Shown here one piece after another: positions 25,901 through 35,795 of a DNA stretch of 64,000 bases. Below the pieces are notes generated by a model. That model was not told the DNA's origin, searched no databases, and was given only the letters and a program-made list of their open reading frames with translations. This DNA comes from Ambrosia x helenae (taxonomy: Eukaryota > Streptophyta > Magnoliopsida > Asterales > Asteraceae). Within the stretch, counting starts at the first letter, position 1. Each line of letters opens with the position of its first letter. The position numbers and the translations under genes are program-made. The DNA lies in the NCBI GenBank assembly GCA_030844895.1, contig CM061228.1:33542626-33606625 (forward strand). Reading direction: 5' to 3'.

Positions 25901-27369
25901 TTAAACCGGCTGGTTATTTTATAAAGATTTTGTATTAGCAACATTTCATTTGATAATTAAATAATTATAAAAATTATTTTAAAAAAATATCTTTAATAAG
26001 TAAGCCCTAAGTTTTTGAATTTTTAGGAGGAAAAGTTTTAAAATCACACAGGGAAGCGTGTTTAGAAATTTTAACATTAACAGGTCGAGTTGCAAATAAT
26101 AAAAGTTTGTGTAAGCAAATATTGATATTGTTATTATTATTAATTAATTAATTCATCTACGTGACATATTGCAAATTCTAAGTGAAACTCTATTTGATGA
26201 AAGATGTTTTAACAACCTTGTTGTCAAATAATGACAGTTTTGAGAGCAAATCACACACTCTCTATTTTTATTGTCACTATTCTGAACATTAACTGTGTTG
26301 GAGTGCCAAATAATAAGTTTTTTGAGACGAAATATTTTTACTCTTTTTACCTATAAGTTAGTTTAAAAAACTCTCATGAATAGGTTTGTAGCATTATAAT
26401 TAATTAATTAAATAATTGTTTTTATATAAGATATAACATTGCAACTCTAAATGAAATTATATTTAATGACAGCTGTTTTAACAACATCTTTGACAAGTTA
26501 ACAGTTGTTGTAAAACATATCTTTCAATTATAATAATAAATAATACATTTAAGCCCAAGTTTTGAATATTTAAGAGAAACTTTTAAATTATGATAGGAAG
26601 TGTATTTACGATTCTGAACATTAACTGTGTTGAGTGCTAATAATAAGTTTTTGAGACCAAATATTTTTACTTTTATTATTATTAATTAACTAATTAATTG
26701 TTTATATAAAGATAAAACAGTTGTATCATGAATTATATATATAGTTTTGTTTGTATTTTCAATAATATTCAATTTGAGAGCATATATTTTAATAAAAACA
26801 TTTTCAAATCGACTAGTTATTTTCTAAAGATATGTATTAGCATCATTTTCATTTTGATAATTAAATAATTATAAAAATTATTTTTAAAAAAATCTTTAAT
26901 AAGTAACCCTAAGTTTTGAATTTTTTGGAGGAAAGTTTTAATCACATAGAAAGCGTGTTTGGAAATTTTAACATTAACATGGTCGAGTTGCCAATAATAA
27001 GATTTGTGTGAGCAAATATTTGATATTGTTTTTATTATTAATTAATTAATCATCTACGTGACATATTGCAAATTCTAATTGAAACTCTATGTGATGAAAG
27101 CTGTTTTAACAACATTTGTTGGCAAATAATGACAGTTTTGAAAACAAATCACACACTCTCTATTTTTATTGTTACTAATTCTGAACATTAACAGTTTTTG
27201 TGCCAAATAATTAATTTATTGATTTATATAAGATATAACATTGCAAGCTCTAAGTGAAATTCATTTGATGACAGTTTTTTAACAACACTGTTGACAAATT
27301 AACAGTTGTCGTAAAACAGATCTTCCAATTATAATAATAAATAATACCTTTAAGCCCAAGTTTTGAATA
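7925..27369. repeat. Satellite array with a 1.70-1.72 kb higher-order unit, about 11.4 copies
   Basis: The anchor GATATATATAAGATAAATC (or a close variant) recurs at about 7933, 9639, 11355, 13063, 14771, 16479, 18185, 19891, 21591, 23295, 24998 and 26700, so the unit is 1700-1716 bases. Each unit has two related halves (about 802 and 904 bases). Each half has three related modules of about 347, 169 and 286 bases in the first half and 353, 264 and 287 in the second. All modules share a TGAACATTAACNGTGTTGAGTGC-like stretch followed by an ATATAAGATAAAACATTG-like stretch. The second half differs mainly by an extra segment of about 95 bases (for example 9257-9351, including ACTCTTTTTACCTATAAG). 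The array is very AT-rich, is interrupted by the assembly gap on the right and by LTR B on the left. Repeated 62-65 codon open frames are a by-product of the repeat and not genes. Confidence 0.95.
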
Positions 27370-27469
27370 NNNNNNNNNNNNNNNNNNNNNNNNNNNNNNN
27401 NNNNNNNNNNNNNNNNNNNNNNNNNNNNNNNNNNNNNNNNNNNNNNNNNNNNNNNNNNNNNNNNNNNNN
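27370..27469. other. Assembly gap (100 N)
   Basis: Exactly 100 N, the conventional placeholder for a gap of unknown size. The satellite is present on the left and absent on the right, so the true array end and the rest of the MULE gene are missing here. Confidence 0.98.
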
Positions 27470-27471
27470 CT

Positions 27472-29178
27472 TTATGTTATGACCAGTCCCCCTACACCTA
27501 TACACACACCCATGGTCTTCTTTCCGTAACTAATTTCAGTATGACCATCAACTGACATAAGGTTACCATTATCATCAAAATGTGGGATATCTCCCAAACA
27601 AACTGCCCTAACCCTACTTAGATCATCCTTGATGATCCTTAGTTGTTTCCTAGTGTCAACAACATGCCTTTTGATCATTTGTTTCACTTCTCCTTGCTTC
27701 CAAATTTTCACCACACATGAAAGGGGAATTCCTGTTTCTCTGTCTTCTTAGTACCTTCATTGTTCTTTTCCTGTGGCTGCTTTCATCCTCATCAGAGTCT
27801 GATTCACTAACAAAGTGATCATTGTCAATTGCATCTTCTTGTAGGTCTTTCAAACACACATCCAACACTTGTTGTTCAACATCTTCAACATCATCAGTGA
27901 AAAACCTAAAATCCCTCATATCTATTTCAATTTCATTTATCAAATTCCCCTCATCTACTAAGAAATCACTGTCCTCACTTGCATCATCATCATCACTTCC
28001 ATTCTCACTTATATTCATACCCTCATCACCCTCATCCACATTTTTATTATAATGTTCATGTCATTCATATTATCCTGAGGTTGATCATGCTTAGGAACAT
28101 CATGTTTAGGAACATTAATAGTTGGACTTTCACCAAAGAATGGGTTAAAGTTAGGATCATTCAGGTCAATGTTGCTAAAATCAAAGGCAAAATGAAAATT
28201 CACATTCTCCACCACTTCTTCAGTATGCATATTATCTACAGGGTACTCACATACACTTCCTCAGTATGCATATTATGAAGTTGGTTATCCACAACTTCCT
28301 CAGTATGGTTATCCATAACATCATCAGTATGCATAGACTGGTAGTGTCTTGGTTAGCAACAACTTCATCACTATTATCTACCACTCCTTGGTTAGCCTCA
28401 GGTTTATCATCATCATGCCAGCCTAACAATAATCTTTTCCTAACCACTTTATCAAGGTCAACTGCCATTAACTTCTCATCAGTTATCTCATCAGTTATTT
28501 CTTCTACACTAACCTTAGTTGGTGAGCAGAAATATGTGTGCACAGTAGTTATACCATACTCCACAATAAACATTAATTAACCTATTTTCTGGAATAACCT
28601 TGATAAACCCAATAACATCAGCATCACTACCTAAAGCCCTAAGACCAAAATCAAGATCAGAACCTGGCACTTGATAATGGTAATACCTTTCATTGTCCTT
28701 TTGATAACCAAATTTTTCCAGTATTCGATCCATCTCATGTACTGAAAACTTGTCATGATCAAGCAAATCAATGAAATGTTCATCACCCTCACATATGTCC
28801 TGTCAGGAAAACGTGTGAATCTTCCATTATGATGAAGCTTGATAGAGAACAAACTGGGAGCACCCACTGCATTGTATAAACATTTACGTGTTAAGAATAC
28901 TTAAAAATTCAAACTTTTTTGAAAAAACATCATCAAATGTATGAAAACTTACCATATAATTCAAGCACCTCTTCATGTGTTAGGTTCTTACGAACCCTAA
29001 ATCCTAATCGTCGAAACTCTTTGTCGTACATATTACTGATGATCAAAGTTAGGTTTTTTGTGTGTGTAATCGTGGAAGAGGAAGGGTTAGTATTGGGGGA
29101 GACGAGTGTTGTAAGGGTTGTGAAGTTATCAGCAGAGTTTGAAGGGGGTTTTATAGCAATTTTAAGTGAAAGGACCAA
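27472..29178 (-). pseudogene. MULE (MuDR-type) transposase, N-terminal part, frameshifted
   Basis: Successive - strand frames resemble the N-terminal half of plant Mutator-like transposases. Exon 1 (29178 or 29031 to 28953) ends in LTHEEVLELY. A canonical GT-AG intron of 86 bases (28952-28867) follows, and the spliced codon restores the frame into GAPSLFSIKLHHNGRF. That begins the PB1-like domain found at the N-terminus of these proteins (LFSIKLHHNG, then the segment from EKFGYQ through GLRALGSDADVIGF). Next come an acidic region with repeated MHTEEVV/NHTEEVVDN motifs, a long D/E-rich stretch (28040-27780), and KRHVVDTRKQLRIIKDDLSRVRAVC, which fits the region just before the transposase core. 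Frames change near 28797, 28570, about 28345, 28040 and 27720, so the gene is broken. The DDE catalytic region lies beyond the gap or is lost. Confidence 0.72.
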
Positions 29179-29890
29179 AATACCCTTGAAGCTTTTGAGG
29201 TTAACTGAGAAAACTAACCCAGTTAGTCATAAAGGACATAACATGTAAGAAAAAAGGTAATTTTGGACATAAAATGCAAAAAAAAAAAAAAATAAAGGTC
29301 ATGTTATCATAATTTCAGTGATACATAAAGGACACAAAGTGTAATTTTGTCTAGAACTAAAAAGAAAACAAAACGTAACCGAACTCGATCAGTAGTGACT
29401 TCCTAAAACTACTTTTTTAAGGGCCAACGAAGCATTCAAATGGGCTACTAACGAAATTTACCACATCTGATACATTTCGTCAACCAAACCGGAAAAAAAA
29501 CCCACTGTTGGAAATAACCCGTTAATGTGGCCTTACGGATCATTTGAGTAACGTTACCAATATGACATAACTAGTCCCCAACAATTACTTGATGGTAGTA
29601 ATTGTAAATATTGAATAGCTTAAGGAGGCAATTAGGATTTCCCTTTAGGTACCTTTAATAGAGAATACATACAGTTTTCAATTTTCATAACTGATCACCA
29701 TTCATGATATTAATATTGATCATAACAAATAGAAAATTCTTGAAGAACACCACACATTATTCTCTCTAATGTGATCCTTCAACACAAGGTACCATAATGA
29801 GAATCATGGCTTACTCATCATCTTCAAAGATGATTTAAGATGTTTATTATGTTATTGATTGAATACACATGATTAGGTTCTATACTTTTG
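29179..29890. other. Non-coding flank of the MULE gene
   Basis: No coding frame is supportable. 29230-29345 holds degenerate repeats around RAAAGGACAYAA with an A-run, which may be decayed subterminal sequence of the MULE. A stretch starting TGTTGGAAATAACCC (about 29505) looks like the start of a Copia LTR, but no end could be placed. Confidence 0.35.
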
Positions 29891-30008
29891 ACTCATGTTT
29901 AAGAATATAATTAAACACCCACACCTAGAGGCGAAGCCCGAGAACACTTTTTTACTCATGTTTAAGATTATAATTAACACCCACACCTAGAGGCGAAGCC
30001 CGAGAACA
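29891..30008 (+). repeat. Two-copy direct repeat of about 60 bases
   Basis: ACTCATGTTTAAGAWTATAATT followed by CACCCACACCTAGAGGCGAAGCCCGAGAACA occurs at 29891-29947 and again at 29954-30008 with few differences. Origin unknown. Confidence 0.8.
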
Positions 30009-31084
30009 TTCGCCTGAAGGCTCAACGCTGCGGTGAAGTAAAATTCGCACAGTTCAAGGATTGAATTATTAAACACCTCCTAGTCTCCTATCATTGTCAG
30101 GTGTTGCATAAAATAATGCGAAGGAGAAGCAATTGAACCTGGATTACTAACTACACCAGTCTAACTTGACTCCCTGAAACTACTAATGATCAAGATTGAC
30201 AATAAAATCTAAAATTACATATCTTATCACGATCAAACCTTATTTGATTCATTGTCTTAACAAGTTCAACTAGTCTAACTTGCCACCTCTCCGTATGTTT
30301 TTCTGTGTGTGTATTAATACATATTGAATTAAATGCCATATCATCATTCATCATAGATATAATATATTTGTTGTGTAAAATGTATCCCAATATAACATGT
30401 TGATGGCATTATACGTTTTGTGTCTTTAAAACCAATTAACTAATATGTGTTATTTGGAGTGCCAAAATTTGACCGTTTCTTAGGACTATATGTATATACT
30501 AGATTATATCCGGAAATTTTTCGTGATAGATAAATCTAATATGATGTGATAAATATGTGTTATGATGTAACATAGAAATTAATGTACTATAATATGAAAA
30601 ACTAACAATTTTAATCATGTGAATAAGAATGAAAATGTATATTAAAAAGAACATGTATGTTTGGATGAGGAGCAGAGCAAGAAACAACCATTGCAGGGCG
30701 TGATTGAGGCGGTAGTCTTGAAGGTGTGACTTTTTTTTTTTTTTTGAAAATAAGTGGTTTTAACCTATAACCTATTCTGCTCATGATGAAAGTAGAATTC
30801 CTAGTTTGAACATGATTAGTGGCTTGCATAGACATGATTAATGAATTACATGAACACATTGTGTTTTTTTTTCCTGTATGAACAAAAACTAACAAAAAAA
30901 CCTGTTTTTTTTTTTCATTTTTTTGTATAGCACTATGGTACTCGTTGGGAATATAATAAAACGTTCGTTAATTTGGTGTATTTTTTTTAAAACAAATCTA
31001 GTATATAAAAGTTATTAACGTTTTAGAATTGTGGAGAAAACATGAGAGGAAAAAAGACTTTTTGATGGAAATAAGGACGATGCC
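30009..31084. other. AT-rich intergenic stretch
   Basis: No gene is recognised. Short open frames on the - strand are low-complexity. Runs of T and A occur at 30729-30744, 30865-30872 and 30895-30920. Confidence 0.5.
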
Positions 31085-31165
31085 ACATGGCACAACACTC
31101 AAGGGGGAGAATAACCTCTTTGAGTGCCATGTGGAATTTCATTCTTTGGAATATTGATATATAAT
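31085..31165 (-). repeat. Helitron-like subterminal hairpin
   Basis: GCCACATGGCACAACACTCA and TTTGAGTGCCATGTGG (about 31081-31132) form an imperfect inverted repeat around GGGGGAGAATAACC. Almost the same hairpin lies just inside the 5' end of the Helitron at 43578 (43491-43545). Read on the - strand, the sequence outward from the hairpin keeps CCAAAG at the matching place. This looks like a decayed or truncated 5' end of a related Helitron; no 3' end was found. Confidence 0.5.
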
Positions 31166-31804
31166 TTTTTAATACGATTAGTCTCCTGTTTTCACTAAAC
31201 AACAAATCAAGAAGTCAATCATATATTGTAACCAAAATCTGTTTAGTACGGTCTGTTCCTTTGAAGAGAGCCAGATGATAGATACTGATACAGATGTTGT
31301 AAACACTGAAGGATGTTAAAAACACAGAGGGATAAATCAATAGACGCACGGAAAGCTCTGTTGGCAGAACAGATATTAAAAAGAAACAGACAATGATAAC
31401 TCATAATCTGTTGGAAGGAATGAAACATGTTGAAACAAACCGGCATGTTTAAAATCTTGATATGTGTAACATCTTTTATTAGACGATTCATTTTGTTCTT
31501 AAAATATCACTATATATTTAAATTTAAATTACAGAAGTCGTTTCAAACTTCATAATTAAAATCTTGATATGTGTAACAAATGATGAAGCATAACCGCCAA
31601 AACATTGTTAATAATTACTCACAGTTTTACATATAATAAACTTTATTTAAGTTAATTAGTTTACTTAGTTACTATTATTCAAACAAAAGATAGATAATAA
31701 CCATCTAGTTTAACATTAATATTTTTCAGTCACAAAACATAAACAAAATAAACGTATATAATAATATTCATATTTGAAAATGCAAGCATCTATAAAATCA
31801 TTTA
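31166..31804. other. AT-rich intergenic stretch
   Basis: Nothing recognisable as a gene or complete element. Confidence 0.5.
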
Positions 31805-32211
31805 AATTTCATCATCTTCATCACTTGAACTCCAATAAGAGAATGACTTTTCCACAACTTGTTCCACCTTCTCCTTCAAATACATTATCCTTGCCCTAAT
31901 CATTTGTTTCAGATTAAAATGTATTTCGATTAATGTTACTCATCTTTTTCTGGTCCAGTTTTTCAAGAAACTCCAGTCATTGAATACTCTATGTTCTCTC
32001 GGAGGAATGATTTTTCAAAACCATTTTCATAGTTAACTATTGTTATTTCAAAGTCATGAGAGTAAAACCAACTTACGACATGATATGGCTCAAGCAATTT
32101 TTCATAAGCAACAGTTTGCTCCAATATTTCCATTAAGAGCATTTCATCTGAATACTTGAATTCATTGTTCTTATGAATTTCATATATCTGTGTTTGCAAA
32201 TCTAAATCCAT
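31805..32211 (-). pseudogene. Unrecognised gene fragment
   Basis: The - strand frame 32211-31963 encodes 82 residues starting MDLDLQTQIYEIHKNNEF, with normal-looking mixed composition. A one-base change near 31967 moves the continuation (FLEKLDQKKM) to another frame. A further stretch at about 31910-31805 reads RIMYLKEKVEQVVEKSF and ends in an acidic SSSDEDDEI before a stop. Together these look like two exons or a frameshifted gene of unknown family. No known domain is recognised, and it may equally be chance open frame in AT-rich DNA. Confidence 0.3.
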
Positions 32212-34099
32212 CTGTGCTATTGTTTCCCTTGATAATTAGTAATGATAACATGTATTATTTAAATACAAATAAATAAACAATAAGGCGTGAGTTTAAAAAT
32301 AGAGTTTCAAGGTCATAATTATTATTTGCCAGTGGAGACACCTAAAAGTCTATGAGAGCCAATGTACAAATGAAGAATCTAGATTACTTTATTTACAAAA
32401 ACGACGCTAATTTATTTTGTTCGGTACTTATTTTTACTATTAAATAACTAAAACATATTACCCTTAATTACATTTTGAAATTTTTTATTTTAACGAAACA
32501 TTAAAAACTATTTAATTTTACAAAAATTAATCAATAAATGATTTGGGTTTTTTTTTCCTTATAATTATTGCTTTTAACTATCACACTTATTATTGGTATT
32601 CCATTACTTGACTGAATATATATTTTATAACAACAAAACTTATAAAGAATATTATTATCCTAAATGTATATTTTAACTATCACACTTATTATTATTATTA
32701 TTATCCTAAACACAAGATTGTAGTTATTATTTGCCACTCCACAATCTTAATCTTCAACTGATATTCGTTACAAATAGTTTTTGCCTAAACATTTGGTCAT
32801 ATTTTCATAAAAAGTGTTTTGAGATAAAATAACCATATGTTAGAGCAAAGTTTTGCAGTATTCAAAGGTATCCTGACTTCATTGTATACCCTGTTTACCA
32901 ATATCTATTGACTTGTTAACAAATTTGTCAAACAACTGTTATAGCATTCAAACTTATTATTGCAATTACATAATTTTGATTAAATATCCGAGTTAACAAG
33001 CTACATATAAAATGGAAAAGAACAAATCCAAATATCTCTAAAAAACTGCTTTAATGCCAAGTAACACATTTACGATATTCGAGTTAACAAATTATATACG
33101 AAATACAAGCAAACATAAAAGAAGTCTTCTAACAAACAAACCCCTAGAGAATGATCTTCGTTGCCATTTCTTTGAATAGATCGAGACATATGGTTTTGCT
33201 ATAAATCAATCTCGTTTCTAAACTGGCTCTGGATGTAGTAATAATGGAATTATGTTTTTATTTGATTGTAAGAATCTTCGAAGAACACCAATTCCAACTT
33301 TATTACCAACGGATTGTTGGTAATCATTTTTCTTTGAGTGTAAGAATCTTTGAGAACACTGGTTGAAGGGCATTTGAACATAATATCATTATGCATATGA
33401 GATGGAGAGTTGGAAAGTGACAATGGTTCAAGGTATATAAAATTGGAAAATGACTATTGAGATTTCTCCTCTTATATAGGGTGAATAAACATCTATTTGT
33501 AAAGTTGATTTTGAAGTATAAGTTGCAATTCAAGTATATATAAAGTTGGAAACTGACTTTTAAGGCCTTTTAATAGAGTGATACACAATTGAAACACAAA
33601 AATAATAAAATAATATTTTTAATAATTTGAAATTATTGTTACTATTATAATTAACATTCAAGCAACATAAACTTTAATAAACTAAGTTTCAAAATTGTAA
33701 TTATTAAGTTTGGCATTCGAGGCTCTATTAAGATAAAATAAGTATCTCTTTAACCAATTCTACATCATTAAAAGATATACTTATTTTGTTGTATACTCTG
33801 TTTTATAACATCTATTGACTTATCAAACAGATTTGATCACACAAAGTCTATCACTATTTAAAGTATCCTCATTTATGTCCTATTTTACAGCATCACTTGA
33901 CCCACATCAACACTTGCTCATACTCCCATATATAGGGTGTGGTATCTCTTAACTAGTGGGACCCTCACTCACTTTCTTACGTGTCACCCACCCCATCCAA
34001 TTGGGTTTAAGGATTACAACTCACGCTTTTCCCTATTCTTGTATCCTGTTTTTTGCTTTAAATTTTTCTTGCTTTTGTAAGCTTATCGAGCATTGAGAG
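32212..34099. other. AT-rich intergenic stretch with small dispersed repeats
   Basis: No gene is supported. TTTTAACTATCACACTTATT occurs at about 32572 and 32671. Two diverged copies of a roughly 60-base stretch around TATACYCTGTTT and ATCTATTGACTTRT lie at about 32880 and 33790. GTAAGAATCTTYGA recurs at about 33268 and 33340. These suggest decayed MITE-like sequence without definable ends. Confidence 0.4.
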
Positions 34100-34175
34100 G
34101 TGTGATCTAGAGTGTGAATTATAATATAAGGCTTATTAAGGGATATTTCGTAAATAAATTTAACGCTCTCTAGGG

Positions 34176-35795
34176 ATGACCGGTCGGAAGCCGATTCCGG
34201 CAAACATTCTGAGCCGAATCACCAGGGTGTTTATTACTAATCTACCAGAAAGATGCAGCGGAAAAGACCTCGCGGAGTTTATCAGGCCTTATGGAGACAT
34301 CTACGACTTATACATCGCTCGGAAGAAGGATAAGTGGGGTAACAGGTTTGGTTTCGTTTCGTTCCTCGACGTGAAAGACTGCAAGGAATTGTTAAGGAAG
34401 ATCAACAACACAAAGATAGGTGATGGATGGCTGAAGGCGAATATAGCAAGATTCTCACTTGAGGAAGGTGAGATCCCCCTCGGAGAACACCCATAGAAAT
34501 CGAAACAATGAAAAACCTAATCGTCCGGAAGACAACCCTATTCCCCATCAGGCATCGGTTTTCAACGGTACAAGATCTTTCTCGGATATGCTAACTGGAA
34601 GACAAAGGGGTAAAACGGTGACCATCAATAACGACGTTAACGCTTTCAACAGTTTGCATGGGAAGGCTGTTGTGGCACGTATGATTGACCTGGACGCCCT
34701 TAAGAATATTCACGTGGTTACTAATGATCTTTGTCCAGGAGGGTACAAGATACAATATCTTGGGGGATTATCGGTGCTAATCTCGTTTGAAGATGAAGAA
34801 GGTGCCACGAATTTTCTACAAGAAGCAAGAGAATTGGTAGGAAGATTCTCCTCTCTAGACATTTGGGAGGGTCAGGTTTTCGGTTTTGAGAGGTTAGTTT
34901 GGCTGAAGTTAATAGGTATCCCCCTACAATTGTTAACCTCGGAGGTGATAGACGAAATCGGGAGTGTTTTTTGGGAAGGTTATCCACAGGGCGCCTAGAT
35001 CCGATGGGACGATGACCTGTCTTACGACTATGTCGGAGTCCTGATCGGGGAAGGGAAGAAGGTCAACGAAGAGGTGACGTTAAACTGGAGGAACAAGAAA
35101 TTCAGCGTTTTGGTCTCAGAAGGGTCGGGAGAATGGGTTCCGGAATTCTACAAAGTCCCTGATCAAGAAGACGATGATAATTCTATGTCTAAGGAGGACG
35201 ATGAGGGTCCCGATGAAGAATCTCAGCCGGAAGTCGCTATCTCCGATAAGGAGGATGATCCGGCGGTGGGGGAGCCATTTTTGGTAACTCCATGCAACAT
35301 TAATTCGGATTTTAATGCTCCCATAATTAGGGAGGAAATTACGGTTGACAATAATATGGAGGAGGTTTTTGTGCCTGAAATTTGTTCAATTTTGAAAGAG
35401 ACTTGACTTTGGATAACAACATTAATGGGCCGGTTACTATTCTAAAGAGGAAAAAGAAATCTTTCCTGGGCTCCGAGAACAGGCCCAACCCGGCATACTC
35501 TAGTAGTATTGAGAAGACCAAGGTGGAAAGAAGCCCAAAGGTGTGGTTGAGAATGTTGGAATGGGGTTCGAGTGAGTTTGCAAGCAGTCATACTGAGCCC
35601 AATCTTATGGAAGACACTGATGCGACCATTCCTAATCCTCCTCCTGTCCCAGACTTGAACCTGAACGGCACGATTCTTGAAGAAGCCGACGCTACAGTAG
35701 CCCTTGGAGAAAAATTGGGAGCAGTTTTAACTGATGCTCACAACTTGGTTCTTTCATCGATCGTTTCCGAAGGAGTACAAGAAGGTTTCCAATGA
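34176..35795 (+). pseudogene. LINE ORF1 (RRM RNA-binding protein), frameshifted
   Basis: ORF1 of plant L1 elements encodes an RNA-binding protein that packages element RNA. The start ATG at 34176 opens an RRM: RVFITNLPERCSGKDLAEF (RNP2-like) and then KWGNRFGFVSF (RNP1-like), within about the first 70 residues. The frame then shifts near 34470 into the DUF4283-like portion (YKIQYLGGLSVLISFEDEE, WLKLIGIPLQLL), shifts again near 34968 to DLSYDYVGVLIGEGKKVNEE, and once more near 35395 into a poorly conserved acidic tail. It ends TGA at 35793-35795, overlapping the ORF2 start as ATGA. At least three frameshifts make it non-functional. Confidence 0.85.

Noticed and set aside
27822..28580. Serine-rich + strand frames opposite the MULE gene
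   Set aside because: They are complements of the acidic codons of the MULE gene and show no independent evidence.
30719..30760. T-run as a reverse-strand LINE or SINE tail
   Set aside because: No LINE or SINE body is recognisable next to it.
33933..33957. CCCATATATAGGG hairpin followed by CTAGT as a possible Helitron 3' end
   Set aside because: The stem is only 3 GC pairs with an AT loop, and no matching 5' end could be tied to it.
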